Part shown: in pieces, positions 10,776 through 20,361 of the stretch
Layout: the number at the start of each line of letters is the position of its first letter
Position numbering within the stretch: the stretch's first letter is position 1
Assembly (NCBI RefSeq): GCF_000803215.1
Contig: NZ_JSXC01000016.1
Span: 1-64,000, forward strand
DNA from: Pectobacterium fontis
GTDB lineage: Bacteria; Pseudomonadota; Gammaproteobacteria; Enterobacterales; Enterobacteriaceae
DNA: 64,000 bases
Direction of reading: 5' to 3'
Notes under the pieces: model-generated
The model's database searches: none
Seen by the model: the letters and a program-made list of their open reading frames with translations, nothing else
What the model was told of the DNA's origin: nothing
Position numbers and translations under genes: made by a program

Positions 10776-12347
10776 ATGAGATTGAAAGATATTTCTATTC
10801 GTACCAGCTTATTAACGTTATTGCTGCTCATCACGTTATTGCTGCTCATCGTCAGCGGCATGGGCGTAGTTGCGATTAAGAAGGACAGAGAAACGCTGAC
10901 GGCACAGAACCAGATCCAGGGCATTGAATTGGGTAGCCTGATGAGCGGATATAATCAAACACTGCGCGCGCGTGCCTCGGCAACGCTCGCGGTAAGAAAA
11001 ATCGAAATCGGCCTGCTGGACGACGGAACCAAGGAAACCGGGATCGTAGAAAAGCACCTCCGCCAGTCGCAGGAAGATATCGAACGCGTGACCAAATCAG
11101 CCAATACCGATACAAAACAGCAGGCACTGGCACAAGACGTATTGAAAACCTATCAGGCTTACTTTCAGCAGGGCATGACCCCGATGCTGAGCGCACTGCA
11201 AAAACAGTATACCGACGAATATTATGACGTACTGGAAAAGCAGCTCGGCCCACTAAGCGAAGCCTTTGATTTATCGATCCAGAATTTTCGTCAGTATGCC
11301 CAGCAGCGTTCCGAACAGGGGCTGACGCAGTCCGAACGTAGCGAACACATGATGCTGTTGCTGATTACCCTGGCCTGCCTGCTCTCTATCACGCTGGTCG
11401 CGTTAGCCTGGGTTGCACTGCGGCACATGCTGCTCAAACCGCTGGATTATGCCATTGAGCAGCTAGGGTTGGTTGCGACGGGTAATTTGACGCACCGCCT
11501 GATTCAGGGAGGGAACAACGAACTGGGTCGGCTCAACGATGCCATCGGCCGCATGCAGGGGGCGTTGCTGGAGTCAGTTAGCCAGGTGCGCGATGCCAGC
11601 ACGCAAATCGACCTCGGCAGCCGCGAGCTGTTTGAAGAAAACGCCCAGCTTGCCCAACGCACCGAAGAATCCGTTGCCGCACTGGAACAAACGGCGGCGA
11701 GCATGGAGCAGTTGAGCGCCACGGTGAAGCTGAATGCCGATCACGCCGAACTCGCGCATCAGCTCGCCAATAACGTGTCGAACACCAGCAGCCGCAGCAA
11801 CGAGTCTGTCTGTTACGTCATTGAGAAAATGCAGGAGATCGCCGTCAGCGCCAAGCGCATTAATGACATTCTCAGCGTCATTGACGGCATCGCATTCCAG
11901 ACCAATATTTTGGCGCTCAACGCCTCCGTCGAATCCGCCCGCGCCGGCGAACAAGGCAGAGGCTTTGCCGTCGTCGCCGGAGAAGTACGTAATCTGGCGC
12001 AACATAGCTCACAGGCAGCCAAAGAGATCCGCTCACTGATTATTGATTCCCAGACACGCGTGTCCGAAGGGCTGGAACTCGCCTCCAAAGCCGGTGAAAC
12101 CATGGATGAAGTGACCGAAGAGATCATCCGTATTACACAACTGATGCGAGACATTTCCACCGCTACGCAAGAACAGCATCGTGGTATCGAGCAGGTTAAC
12201 GTCGCCTTCACGCAGATCGACAAAGTCTCTCAGCACAACGCACAGCTCGTCAAAGCCTCATCCGCGACCACACAGTCGCTGGAGCAACAATCGCAACAGC
12301 TCATGCGGTCGATGGCGCTATTTCAGGTAGAACCTCGTTTCTCCTGA
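10776..12347 (+). CDS. methyl-accepting chemotaxis protein with duplicated TM1 segment
   Basis: Chemoreceptor of 523 residues from ATG 10776 (AAGGACAAGGGCACC before it; the upstream in-frame ATG at 10734 would add 14 hydrophilic residues). TM1 spans about 10-30 and contains an exact repeat [12 protein letters not shown] (14-25) encoded by a perfect 18-bp tandem duplication at 10815-10850. Next come a helical periplasmic domain (about 31-190), TM2 (about 193-215), HAMP and a signalling domain. The tip reads [20 protein letters not shown] where [11 protein letters not shown] is usual. No NWETF tether. Ligand unknown. Confidence 0.92.
   Translation: MRLKDISIRTSLLTLLLLITLLLLIVSGMGVVAIKKDRETLTAQNQIQGIELGSLMSGYNQTLRARASATLAVRKIEIGLLDDGTKETGIVEKHLRQSQEDIERVTKSANTDTKQQALAQDVLKTYQAYFQQGMTPMLSALQKQYTDEYYDVLEKQLGPLSEAFDLSIQNFRQYAQQRSEQGLTQSERSEHMMLLLITLACLLSITLVALAWVALRHMLLKPLDYAIEQLGLVATGNLTHRLIQGGNNELGRLNDAIGRMQGALLESVSQVRDASTQIDLGSRELFEENAQLAQRTEESVAALEQTAASMEQLSATVKLNADHAELAHQLANNVSNTSSRSNESVCYVIEKMQEIAVSAKRINDILSVIDGIAFQTNILALNASVESARAGEQGRGFAVVAGEVRNLAQHSSQAAKEIRSLIIDSQTRVSEGLELASKAGETMDEVTEEIIRITQLMRDISTATQEQHRGIEQVNVAFTQIDKVSQHNAQLVKASSATTQSLEQQSQQLMRSMALFQVEPRFS
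10815..10850 (+). repeat. exact 18-bp tandem duplication inside a chemoreceptor gene
   Basis: ACGTTATTGCTGCTCATC occurs twice head to tail with no mismatch (10815-10832, 10833-10850). It is in frame and adds six hydrophobic residues to TM1. Confidence 0.9.
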
Positions 12348-12918
12348 TGACTACACCGCCGATAGAAAGCCTTGCTGACTATCGGCATCTCCTCTTGATT
12401 TGAGGAAAAAACAGCTAAGAATTTAATAAATAAAGAGAAAAAAACCATTTAATTTCTTCACACCGCTTTTTATCAGTCTACTTTCAGTATGATTTGAGTA
12501 TTATTTTTTTTACCGCTATTCTCTGTTTTATAAATGCGTGTATATACTCATCCTACGGGGAATTCTCTGTGTGGCAGCATGTCGCCGGACAAACTCGCAC
12601 TCGCCTCCTCTCTGGCGTCGCGGTAAAGTGTGTTCACATCGCCTCCTGGAACTGCTCCCGCCACGATTTTCACCGCGGTGAATAAGGGATGCTCTTTATT
12701 AAAGATATTCGCAATATATTTTATTCCATTCATTCTTATAAATTCATTATTAATTTAATTAGCAGTGCACTATTTGGTTAACCCACCCCGCTTATGTTCC
12801 GGTTTAAGTAAAGGGCTAATAATCATCTAATAATATTATAGATGATACATAATAAACAGATTCCGCTGATGACAGCGAATCAAGGGTAAAGACAGCAAGA
12901 ATATAGGCAAAGATAAAC
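12348..12918. other. intergenic region before the diguanylate cyclase gene
   Basis: A hairpin at 12358-12386 (GCCGATAG with CTATCGGC) may end the chemoreceptor transcript. A GC-richer island at about 12550-12690 holds a possible minus-strand small ORF described separately. The remainder (about 12400-12545 and 12690-12918) is AT-rich and probably carries the promoter of the GGDEF gene; I cannot assign a clear -35/-10 pair. Confidence 0.5.
12548..12733 (-). CDS. possible small protein, 61 residues, unrecognised
   Basis: An ATG-initiated minus-strand frame in an otherwise AT-rich gap. The predicted product is soluble, with KIVAGAVPGG near the middle and an acidic-basic C-terminal half ending REFPVG. 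The island is more GC-rich than its flanks, which suits an old coding segment, but the ribosome-binding site is poor and I recognise no family. It may be a gene remnant or chance. Confidence 0.25.
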   Translation of the reverse strand: MNGIKYIANIFNKEHPLFTAVKIVAGAVPGGDVNTLYRDAREEASASLSGDMLPHREFPVG

Positions 12919-14751
12919 ATGAATAATCAGTCAGTTGATGTTGATTTAATTGCCAGGTTTGACAGTGAAGCCAAACTACACGCGCTCGATTCCATTTATG
13001 CCATTGCCGAGTTCAACCTGGCAGGAATACTGCTTGAGGCCAATTCTCTTTTTTGCCAAATGATGGGTTATGAAAAAGAAGATATTATTAAGAAAAACCA
13101 CACCTTTTTCATACCAGAAAGCCAGCGCCCAAAGCACGACCATTTCTGGCACGATGTGATTAAAGGAAACATCAACGAAGGCGAATTCCAGCGTAAAACG
13201 CAAAAAGGGGATCTTATTTGGCTCCATGCCTCTTATACGCCCATTATTGATGACAAAGGCCAACTTATCGGCATCATAAAATTGGCAACGGAGATTACTC
13301 AGGAAAAACTCCTTGAGTTAGAGCATCGTGCGCGACTGGATGCCATTGAAAAGGCTCAGGGTGTCATTGAATTTGATAAAGATGGCTATATTACCCACAT
13401 CAATAAACATTACCTGACGCTGACAGGCTATGAGAAAAAAGAGTTACTCGGCCAGCATCACAGATTGTTATGCGATCCCGTTGATACGGGCAAAGCCGAT
13501 TACCAGGTATTCTGGGAAACCTTACACCGTGGAAAATCCATCAGTGGACGCTTCCACCGATTAGGCAAGCACGGTCATTCATATTGGATACAAGCGACCT
13601 ACAGCCCCATCATGGATAATGAAGGCAATGTGAGAAAAATCATTAAATATGCTCACAACATCACACAAAACGTTGAAACAGAAAAAAAAGCCCATCAACA
13701 AGGTGTCATTCTCGATATCCTGCTCTCAGTCCATGACAGCTTTCTGCTCGACCACAATCTGCCTTCTGCCTGCGATAAAGTGTTTGAACGCCTGCTTAAC
13801 TTCACGAATAGTACATTCGGTTTTATTGCCACATTACAGGAAGATGAAAACGGCAAATCGCTCTACCTTCCCGCCGTATCCAACCTGGCCTGGGATGAGG
13901 AAATGCTGCTCTGGTACAGAAACCAACGCCGGATCCATGGCGGCCTGAAACTGCGTAAACTCGATAATCTGTTTGATGATGTGATTACCCATAATGAGGT
14001 CGTGTGCACCAATAACTTCCAGAGGCAAAAGATTAGTCTGGCGCTCCCCCCGATCCACCCTACACTGTATTCACTACTTGGGATCCCTATCACCCACAAC
14101 GACAAAACGATCGGCATGATCGCTCTGGCTAACCGTCAGGAAGGCTATGATAAAACGATAATCGAGCTACTGGCGCCGCTGGTGAAAACGCTTGGCATCA
14201 TTATTCACGCCCGTTCACTGGAAGATGAACGCACACAGATAGAAGCCTCTCTCCGCTTTAATGCAGGTCATGATTTTCTTACCGGTCTGCCGAATCGCAG
14301 CAGCTTCTTTGAACAGGCTAATGCTTTCTTTCTGCTCAAAAACCCGAAAGAGCACACTGAGAGAAGCTGTCTGGCGATTATTGATATCGATTTATTCAAG
14401 AATATTAACGATCAATACGGCCATCTGGCGGGTGATGCCGTTCTCAAAGAACTGGCAATACTGATGCGCATGTCACTGCGTAAGGATGATCTCGTCGCCC
14501 GGATTGGGGGGGAAGAGTTCATCATCCTGCTGAAAGATATCTCTTATAAAAACGCGATAAAGACGCTCGAAAGTATTCGCAAAGTAATTGAACAGCATAC
14601 GATGGAATACGATCACAAACATCTGCATTTTACCATCAGCGCAGGTCTTGCCGCTTATCATCATGACCTCGCTTCTATTGAGGACTGGATTCAGTTAGCC
14701 GATGAAAATCTGTATGCGGCTAAACGGCAAGGACGCAACTGTGTGAGATAA
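12919..14751 (+). CDS. diguanylate cyclase, PAS-PAS-GAF-GGDEF
   Basis: Predicted to make cyclic di-GMP from two GTP. The 610 residues carry two PAS domains (about 15-130 and 135-255, each ending in the PAC signature HxSYTPIIDDKGQ or QATYSPIMDNEGN), a GAF domain (about 265-430) and a C-terminal GGDEF domain (about 445-610). The active motif is GGEEF at 530-534, a competent variant, and an RxxD inhibitory site is present at Arg521-Asp524, so product inhibition is expected. There is no TM segment, so sensing is cytoplasmic; PAS cofactors cannot be told. The gene runs 32 bases into the convergent pilT-like gene. Confidence 0.93.
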   Translation: MNNQSVDVDLIARFDSEAKLHALDSIYAIAEFNLAGILLEANSLFCQMMGYEKEDIIKKNHTFFIPESQRPKHDHFWHDVIKGNINEGEFQRKTQKGDLIWLHASYTPIIDDKGQLIGIIKLATEITQEKLLELEHRARLDAIEKAQGVIEFDKDGYITHINKHYLTLTGYEKKELLGQHHRLLCDPVDTGKADYQVFWETLHRGKSISGRFHRLGKHGHSYWIQATYSPIMDNEGNVRKIIKYAHNITQNVETEKKAHQQGVILDILLSVHDSFLLDHNLPSACDKVFERLLNFTNSTFGFIATLQEDENGKSLYLPAVSNLAWDEEMLLWYRNQRRIHGGLKLRKLDNLFDDVITHNEVVCTNNFQRQKISLALPPIHPTLYSLLGIPITHNDKTIGMIALANRQEGYDKTIIELLAPLVKTLGIIIHARSLEDERTQIEASLRFNAGHDFLTGLPNRSSFFEQANAFFLLKNPKEHTERSCLAIIDIDLFKNINDQYGHLAGDAVLKELAILMRMSLRKDDLVARIGGEEFIILLKDISYKNAIKTLESIRKVIEQHTMEYDHKHLHFTISAGLAAYHHDLASIEDWIQLADENLYAAKRQGRNCVR

Positions 14752-15736
14752 GCCCATCCCGACAGCGCTGTTGGTAGCTTTGTTCGAACGTTTGCATTCC
14801 TGCGGCGGCTCCGGTCTGAATCAGGGCGGGAAGCTGGTGCGTTTTCCCTTCCCGAATCAGGTTGCTGACTGCTGCTGTCGCCGTCAGCACTTCATACAGC
14901 GCGATACGCCCACCGTGTGCCGCAGGCACAAGCGTTTGTGTCACGACCGCCTGCAAACAGGTGGCTAACTGACTGCGAACATAGGCTTTCTCTTCACCGG
15001 GAAAAACGTCAATGAGACGGTCAACCGCCTGCGATGCACTACGGGTATGCAGCGTTGACAGCACCAGATGACCGGTTTCTGCCGCCATCAGCGCCAGCCG
15101 AATCGTCTCTGTATCGCGCAGTTCCCCCAGCATAATGACATCGGGATCCTCTCTCAGTGCCGCCCGTAGCGCCTGTGCAAAGGAAGCACTGTGCGCACCA
15201 ATCTCCCGCTGTTGAATCAGGCAGTGTCGGCTGACATGAATAAACTCGATCGGATCCTCCAGCGTGATCACATGCCGATCGCTGTTATCGTTTAATACCC
15301 CGAGCATTGCCGCCAGCGTCGTGGATTTACCACTGCCCGTCGCGCCGGTAATCAGGATGAGTCCGTTTGGTTTATCCAGCAGTATCGGGAGCACAGAGGG
15401 GGCACGAAGATCCACTAATGACGGCTGAACGGACGGGATAACGCGCAACGCCACAGACAGCCCTTCCCGCTGGCGAAATACATTGACCCGCAGGCGCTGC
15501 CCATCAGGCAACATTAACGCACCGTCCACCTGTCCAGCCTGTCGCAGTTGCGCTATCTGAGCGGATTCGAGCCAGACATCACACCATTGCGCCACCTGCT
15601 CCGGCGTTAAACATGATAAGGTATCTTCAGGTCGTAGCCGTCCATCCACTCGCAACACGGGAGGATGCCCGCTACAAAGGTGCAGATCCGAGGCATTATG
15701 TTTTACACTACGCACTATCCACTTATCCAATTCCAT
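14720..15736 (-). CDS. yggR: PilT-family ATPase (YggR type)
   Basis: Type IV pilus retraction-type ATPase of 338 residues. The N-terminal domain contains SDLHLCSGHPPVLRVDGRL, typical of PilT. The RecA-like core has Walker A GATGSGKS at 131-138, the Asp box LEDPIEFIH, Walker B with DPDVIMLGELRDTETIRLAL and the His box ETGHLVLSTLHT. In E. coli the same gene sits beside yggS, as here, away from the pilin genes. Whether it drives pilus retraction in this organism is inferred only. It faces yggS divergently with 21 bases between, so promoters must overlap the genes. Confidence 0.9.
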   Translation of the reverse strand: MELDKWIVRSVKHNASDLHLCSGHPPVLRVDGRLRPEDTLSCLTPEQVAQWCDVWLESAQIAQLRQAGQVDGALMLPDGQRLRVNVFRQREGLSVALRVIPSVQPSLVDLRAPSVLPILLDKPNGLILITGATGSGKSTTLAAMLGVLNDNSDRHVITLEDPIEFIHVSRHCLIQQREIGAHSASFAQALRAALREDPDVIMLGELRDTETIRLALMAAETGHLVLSTLHTRSASQAVDRLIDVFPGEEKAYVRSQLATCLQAVVTQTLVPAAHGGRIALYEVLTATAAVSNLIREGKTHQLPALIQTGAAAGMQTFEQSYQQRCRDGLISHSCVLAV

Positions 15737-15757
15737 AGATTAACCTCCTGAATAACC

Positions 15758-16471
15758 ATGACGACAATCCAGCAGAATCTACAGGACATCCGGCAGCAAA
15801 TCGCCACCGCCGCTGCGCATTGCGCACGGGCACCAGAAGAAATTACGCTACTTGCAGTCAGTAAAACCAAACCTGTGAGCGCGATCGAAGAAGCCATCGC
15901 GGCGGGGCAACGTGCGTTTGGCGAGAACTACGTTCAGGAAGGCGTGGAGAAGATTCATTATTTTCAGGAAAACTATCCGGCTACCCCGCTGGAATGGCAC
16001 TTTATCGGCCCGTTACAGTCCAATAAAAGTCGGTTGGTGGCAGAGCATTTTGACTGGTTTCATACCGTGGATCGCCTGCGCATCGCGCAACGTCTGAGTG
16101 AACAGCGTCCGGCCACGTTACCGCCCTTAAATGTTCTACTACAGATTAATATCAGCAACGAGCCGAGCAAATCCGGCATTATGGTAGATGAACTTGCGGA
16201 ACTCGCCGCCAGCGTCGCCGCCTTGTCTAACCTGCATCTACGCGGGTTGATGGCGATTCCGGCACCAGAAACCGATCACGAACGACAGCTTGCTGTGTTC
16301 ACACAAATGGCAGCATTGTTCCAAACATTGTCCGTCACTTATCCGCATATTGATACCCTCTCTATGGGGATGACGGACGACATGCGCGCGGCGATTACCG
16401 CAGGCAGCACATTGGTGCGCATCGGTACGGCAATTTTTGGCGCGCGGGACTACTCAGTAAAAAGTGCATAA
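15758..16471 (+). CDS. yggS: PLP homeostasis protein YggS
   Basis: Cytoplasmic pyridoxal-phosphate-binding protein of the PLPBP/COG0325 family, with a TIM-barrel fold like alanine racemase but no known enzymatic activity. It buffers PLP and affects amino-acid metabolism. The 237 residues carry the PLP lysine Lys36 in LLAVSKTKP, then FGENYVQEG and HFIGPLQSNK. It heads the run yggS-proC-yggT-yggU-rdgB-hemW. Confidence 0.96.
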   Translation: MTTIQQNLQDIRQQIATAAAHCARAPEEITLLAVSKTKPVSAIEEAIAAGQRAFGENYVQEGVEKIHYFQENYPATPLEWHFIGPLQSNKSRLVAEHFDWFHTVDRLRIAQRLSEQRPATLPPLNVLLQINISNEPSKSGIMVDELAELAASVAALSNLHLRGLMAIPAPETDHERQLAVFTQMAALFQTLSVTYPHIDTLSMGMTDDMRAAITAGSTLVRIGTAIFGARDYSVKSA

Positions 16472-16535
16472 ATCGTAGAGACTGGCCTTGAACGGCACGT
16501 CATCTTTGATAAACAGGTGAGCAACGAGGATGCAG

Positions 16536-17357
16536 ATGCAGCAACGTAAAATAGCGTTTATTGGTGCCGGGAATATGGCGCAGGCCATTATCGCCGGATT
16601 GGTCAACGGCGGTTATCCCGCTCAACACATCAGCGTCTGCGCGCCTTCGGATAAACACCGCGATGCGCTGGCGGCACAATATGGCGTCACCAGCAGCGCA
16701 GACAATGTACGCTGCGCGCAGGAAGCCGACGTCATTGTCTTGGCTGTCAAACCACAAATGATGGCGACGGTTTGCGGATCGTTACAGGAACAGGTCAACT
16801 TCACGGGCAAATTAGTGCTTTCGATTGCGGCGGGAATCAACATATCCCGTTTTCAGGCGCTGCTGGGTGCGCCACTGAATATCGTGCGAATTATGCCAAA
16901 TACACCGTCTCTGGTCGGAAAAGGCATGAGCGGGATGTATGCCCCCGCGTCCGTCAGTCAGGCCGATAAAGACTTTACCGCACAGTTGATGCAAAGCGTC
17001 GGTAAAGTTTGCTGGGTGGATAGTGAGCAGGATATTAATGGCGTGATCGCCGCAGCAGGCAGCGCGCCCGCCTATTTCTTCCTGTTTATGGAAGCCATGC
17101 AGCAGGAAGCACTGCGTCAAGGGTTCAGCCAGGAAACGGCTCGCCTGCTGGTGCAACAGGCCGCGTCAGGTGCTGCCGCACTGGTAGAAGCCAACCCCGA
17201 TACACCGCTGTCAACTCTGCGGGAAAATGTCACTTCTAAAGGCGGCACCACGGCAGAAGCGTTACGGGTGTTTAACGAACAGCAGTTGACGCAAACCGTG
17301 GCCGAAGCCATGCAGGCGGCAATTGCTCGCGCACAGGAAATGGAAACGCTTTTTTAA
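16536..17357 (+). CDS. proC: pyrroline-5-carboxylate reductase
   Basis: Final step of proline synthesis: NAD(P)H-dependent reduction of pyrroline-5-carboxylate. The 273-residue product has the Rossmann motif FIGAGNMAQAIIAGL at the N-terminus, IMPNTPSLVGKGMSGMY mid-protein and the ProC signature with GSAPAYFF and SKGGTTAEALRVF. Two in-frame ATGs exist at 16530 and 16536. The GAGG ribosome-binding site abuts the first, so the second, with 6-base spacing, is preferred. Confidence 0.96.
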   Translation: MQQRKIAFIGAGNMAQAIIAGLVNGGYPAQHISVCAPSDKHRDALAAQYGVTSSADNVRCAQEADVIVLAVKPQMMATVCGSLQEQVNFTGKLVLSIAAGINISRFQALLGAPLNIVRIMPNTPSLVGKGMSGMYAPASVSQADKDFTAQLMQSVGKVCWVDSEQDINGVIAAAGSAPAYFFLFMEAMQQEALRQGFSQETARLLVQQAASGAAALVEANPDTPLSTLRENVTSKGGTTAEALRVFNEQQLTQTVAEAMQAAIARAQEMETLF

Positions 17358-17407
17358 TCAAAAGCGGGTTCACCCATTCTTTATTTTATTAAGGGAAAGA
17401 ATTATTT

Positions 17408-17962
17408 ATGCTCACCCTGACTTTTTTGGTCAAAACGCTGATCGACCTCTATGTAATGGTCCTGTTGCTACGCATCTGGATGCAGTGGTCACACAGTGAT
17501 TTCTATAATCCGCTGTCACAGTTTGTCGTCAAGATCACGCAGCCGATTGTGGGGCCGCTGCGCCGTATTCTGCCGTCATTGGGGCCGATTGACAGTGCCT
17601 CATTGCTGCTGGCCTTTATTCTCACGACGATAAAATATCCGTTACTGCTGCTGATTCAATCTGGAACGCTTACCCTCAGCCCAGTAAATCTGCTGATTGG
17701 GCTGATTTCGCTACTTAAATCCGCTGGCTATATGGTCTTCTGGGTCATCATCATCCGTTCCCTCATGAGCTGGGTCAGTCAGGGACGTAGCCCGGTTGAG
17801 TACCTGCTGCATCAGTTGAGCGAACCACTAATGGCACCGATCCGCCGTATTATTCCCGCCATGGGCGGTATTGATTTCTCAGCCATGGCCGTCATTCTGA
17901 TTCTGTATCTGCTCAACTATCTGGGTATGGATCTGTTTCCGGAGCTGTGGTTTCTGCTGTGA
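17408..17962 (+). CDS. yggT: YggT family membrane protein
   Basis: Inner-membrane protein of 184 residues made of two homologous YGGT units, each with two hydrophobic segments followed by a conserved P-rich turn: [18 protein letters not shown] (about 47-64) and [18 protein letters not shown] (about 140-157). The family is linked to osmotic or cell-division/PLP-related loci in many bacteria, but its biochemical role is unsettled. Its stop overlaps the yggU start as GTGA. Confidence 0.94.
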   Translation: MLTLTFLVKTLIDLYVMVLLLRIWMQWSHSDFYNPLSQFVVKITQPIVGPLRRILPSLGPIDSASLLLAFILTTIKYPLLLLIQSGTLTLSPVNLLIGLISLLKSAGYMVFWVIIIRSLMSWVSQGRSPVEYLLHQLSEPLMAPIRRIIPAMGGIDFSAMAVILILYLLNYLGMDLFPELWFLL

Positions 17963-18249
17963 GTGCGATTACTCGCCACGGTGATGCACTGGTGATTCGG
18001 CTGTATATTCAGCCGAAAGCCAGTCGGGATCAGATCGTAGGGTTGCATGGCGACGAATTGAAAGTCGCCATCACCGCCCCACCGGTTGATGGGCAGGCCA
18101 ATGCCCATCTGACCAAATTCCTCGCTAAACAGTTTCGGGTCGCCAAAAGTCTGGTCGTCATCGAAAAAGGCGAACTCGGACGGCATAAGCAGATTAGAAT
18201 CAATCATCCGCAACACATCCCGGCTGACGTCGTGGACTTCATTGAATAA
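17959..18249 (+). CDS. yggU: DUF167 protein YggU
   Basis: Small soluble protein of unknown function (UPF0235/DUF167), 96 residues, with the family core [37 protein letters not shown] and [12 protein letters not shown]. The start is GTG 17959, which overlaps the yggT stop by four bases and gives the family's usual length; an upstream in-frame GTG at 17947 would add four residues. The overlap indicates translational coupling. Confidence 0.94.
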   Translation: MSAITRHGDALVIRLYIQPKASRDQIVGLHGDELKVAITAPPVDGQANAHLTKFLAKQFRVAKSLVVIEKGELGRHKQIRINHPQHIPADVVDFIE

Positions 18250-18280
18250 ACAAGATTGAATAAATACGCAGGACAAAACG

Positions 18281-18874
18281 ATGCAAAAAGTGGTTTTGGC
18301 TACCGGAAACCCCGGTAAAGTGCGCGAGCTTGCCAGCTTGCTGGCCGATTTTGGTCTGGATATTGTGGCACAGACCGAGCTGGGCGTGGATTCCGCCGAA
18401 GAAACCGGCCTGACCTTCATCGAAAATGCCATCCTGAAAGCGCGTCATGCCGCGCACATCACAGGGTTACCAGCCATTGCCGATGATTCAGGGTTGGCGG
18501 TTGATACGCTTGGCGGCGCGCCGGGCATTTACTCGGCACGCTACGCAGGCATGGATGCCAGCGACCAGCAAAATCTGGATAAGCTGCTGCTGACAGTAAA
18601 AGACGTGCCGGATGAACAACGACACGCCAGCTTCCACTGCGTGCTGGTATACCTGCGCCACGCTGAAGACCCGACGCCGATTGTCTGCCACGGTCGCTGG
18701 CAAGGCGTGCTGACGCACCAGGCTTCCGGCCGTGGCGGCTTTGGCTATGACCCGATCTTCTTCGTGCCTGAGTTGGGTAAAACGGCGGCAGAATTAACGC
18801 GAGAAGAGAAGAACGCGCACTCGCACCGTGGTCAGGCATTGCGCCAGTTGTTGGATACGTTACGTCATGCTTAA
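18281..18874 (+). CDS. rdgB: XTP/dITP diphosphatase RdgB
   Basis: House-cleaning NTPase that hydrolyses deaminated purine nucleotides (XTP, dITP) so that they are not put into DNA or RNA. The 197 residues begin [15 protein letters not shown], with the [24 protein letters not shown] motif (about 67-90) and [12 protein letters not shown] (about 150-161) that define the HAM1 family. It overlaps hemW by eight bases. Confidence 0.97.
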   Translation: MQKVVLATGNPGKVRELASLLADFGLDIVAQTELGVDSAEETGLTFIENAILKARHAAHITGLPAIADDSGLAVDTLGGAPGIYSARYAGMDASDQQNLDKLLLTVKDVPDEQRHASFHCVLVYLRHAEDPTPIVCHGRWQGVLTHQASGRGGFGYDPIFFVPELGKTAAELTREEKNAHSHRGQALRQLLDTLRHA

Positions 18875-20006
18875 GCTGCCCCCGCTCAGCCTGTACATTC
18901 ATATTCCGTGGTGCGTACAGAAATGCCCGTATTGCGACTTTAACTCACATGCGCTGAAAGGCGACGTACCACATCAGGAATATGTCGATCATCTGCTGGC
19001 GGATTTGGATACCGATTTACCGCTGGCTGGCGGGCGGGCGCTGCACTCGATCTTTATCGGCGGCGGTACGCCCAGTCTGCTGAGCGCGGAAGCGATGCAG
19101 GCGCTGCTCGACGGCGTTCGGGCGAGAATTCCGTTAACGCCAGATGCCGAAATTACGATGGAAGCCAACCCCGGAACGGTTGAAGCCGAGCGCTTCAGCG
19201 GTTATCAACGTGCGGGGATTAACCGTATCTCCATCGGCGTTCAGAGTTTCGATGCGCAAAAACTGACGCGCCTTGGACGTATTCACGGCCCGGATGAGGC
19301 CAAACGTGCCGCGCAGTTGGCGACCGGTCTGGGGTTACGTAGCTTTAATCTGGATCTGATGCACGGCTTACCGGATCAATCGTTGGACGAAGCGCTGGAC
19401 GATCTGCGTCAGGCCATTGCGCTCAATCCACCGCATTTATCCTGGTATCAGTTGACCATCGAACCCAATACGCTGTTTAGCTCGCGCCCGCCGACACTGC
19501 CAGATGACGACGCACTCTGGGACATCTACGAGCAGGGGCACGCGTTACTGAGCGCAGCCGGTTACCAGCAATATGAAACCTCTGCTTATGCCAAGCCGGG
19601 CTACCAGTGCCAGCACAACCTGAACTACTGGCGTTTCGGGGACTATTTGGGGATTGGCTGTGGCGCGCATGGCAAGCTGACCTTCAGCGACGGGCGTATT
19701 CTGCGCACGGTTAAAGTTCGCCATCCGCGTGGCTATATGCAGGGCACTTATCTGGATAAACAACACGACGTTGCCAACGACGATCGGCCTTTTGAGTTTT
19801 TCATGAACCGCTTTCGCCTGCTGGAAGCCGCTCCGCGTGCGGATTTCACGGCGTATACCGGTCTGGAAGAGCACACCATCCGCCCACAGTTGGATCAGGC
19901 GCTGGCGCAAGGCTATCTGACGGAAACCGCCACGCACTGGCAAATTACCGAACACGGCAAACTGTTTCTGAATTCCCTGCTGGAGCTGTTTCTGGCGGAA
20001 GAATAG
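18867..20006 (+). CDS. hemW: heme chaperone HemW (radical SAM)
   Basis: Radical-SAM protein that binds heme and delivers it to respiratory enzymes; it was long misannotated as oxygen-independent coproporphyrinogen oxidase. From ATG 18867 ([16 protein letters not shown]) it is 379 residues, E. coli size. An upstream in-frame start would add 13 residues lying within rdgB. The 4Fe-4S motif is Cys16-x3-Cys20-x2-Cys23, followed by [10 protein letters not shown]. HemW lacks the extra upstream cysteine of true HemN, consistent with the call. Confidence 0.96.
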   Translation: MLKLPPLSLYIHIPWCVQKCPYCDFNSHALKGDVPHQEYVDHLLADLDTDLPLAGGRALHSIFIGGGTPSLLSAEAMQALLDGVRARIPLTPDAEITMEANPGTVEAERFSGYQRAGINRISIGVQSFDAQKLTRLGRIHGPDEAKRAAQLATGLGLRSFNLDLMHGLPDQSLDEALDDLRQAIALNPPHLSWYQLTIEPNTLFSSRPPTLPDDDALWDIYEQGHALLSAAGYQQYETSAYAKPGYQCQHNLNYWRFGDYLGIGCGAHGKLTFSDGRILRTVKVRHPRGYMQGTYLDKQHDVANDDRPFEFFMNRFRLLEAAPRADFTAYTGLEEHTIRPQLDQALAQGYLTETATHWQITEHGKLFLNSLLELFLAEE

Positions 20007-20117
20007 CAACATCATCTCAAACAATATCAGCCCGTTGAGATCATACACGTCTTGAATTTTTACCTGCGGTTATGACACAGTAAAACCCTATGATGTATCA
20101 ACAACCTACTGGTAACG

Positions 20118-20249
20118 ATGATGAAACGTATCACAACGATCGTAGTGGCGTTGCTGGTCACAGCAACATTAAGCGGCTGTAACACCACGCGTGGCTTTGG
20201 CCAGGATGTACAGAAACTGGGTAGTAAAATTTCCCACGCCGCCAGCTAA
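20118..20249 (+). CDS. ecnA: entericidin A (antidote lipoprotein)
   Basis: A 43-residue lipoprotein precursor. The signal peptide ends in lipobox LSGC (Cys21), followed by NTTRGFGQDVQKLGSKISHAAS, closely matching enterobacterial EcnA, the antidote partner of entericidin B in a stationary-phase toxin pair. Two tandem ATGs (20118, 20121) are possible starts. No ecnB-like toxin gene follows; a terminator comes 20 bases after the stop, so only the antidote-like member is visible here. Confidence 0.85.
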   Translation: MMKRITTIVVALLVTATLSGCNTTRGFGQDVQKLGSKISHAAS

Positions 20250-20268
20250 TTTAGTTCCCAATAACAAG

Positions 20269-20296
20269 AAACCGGCCATACATCAGCCGGTTTTTT
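20269..20296 (+). terminator. terminator after ecnA
   Basis: AAACCGGC (20269-20276) pairs with GCCGGTTT (20286-20293) and runs into six T residues: a classical Rho-independent terminator. Confidence 0.85.
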
Positions 20297-20361
20297 CTTT
20301 ACGCCACAATCCCCATAACTTCCGCTACACGCTATGCTTCCCTTTCAAAACGAATGGATCT

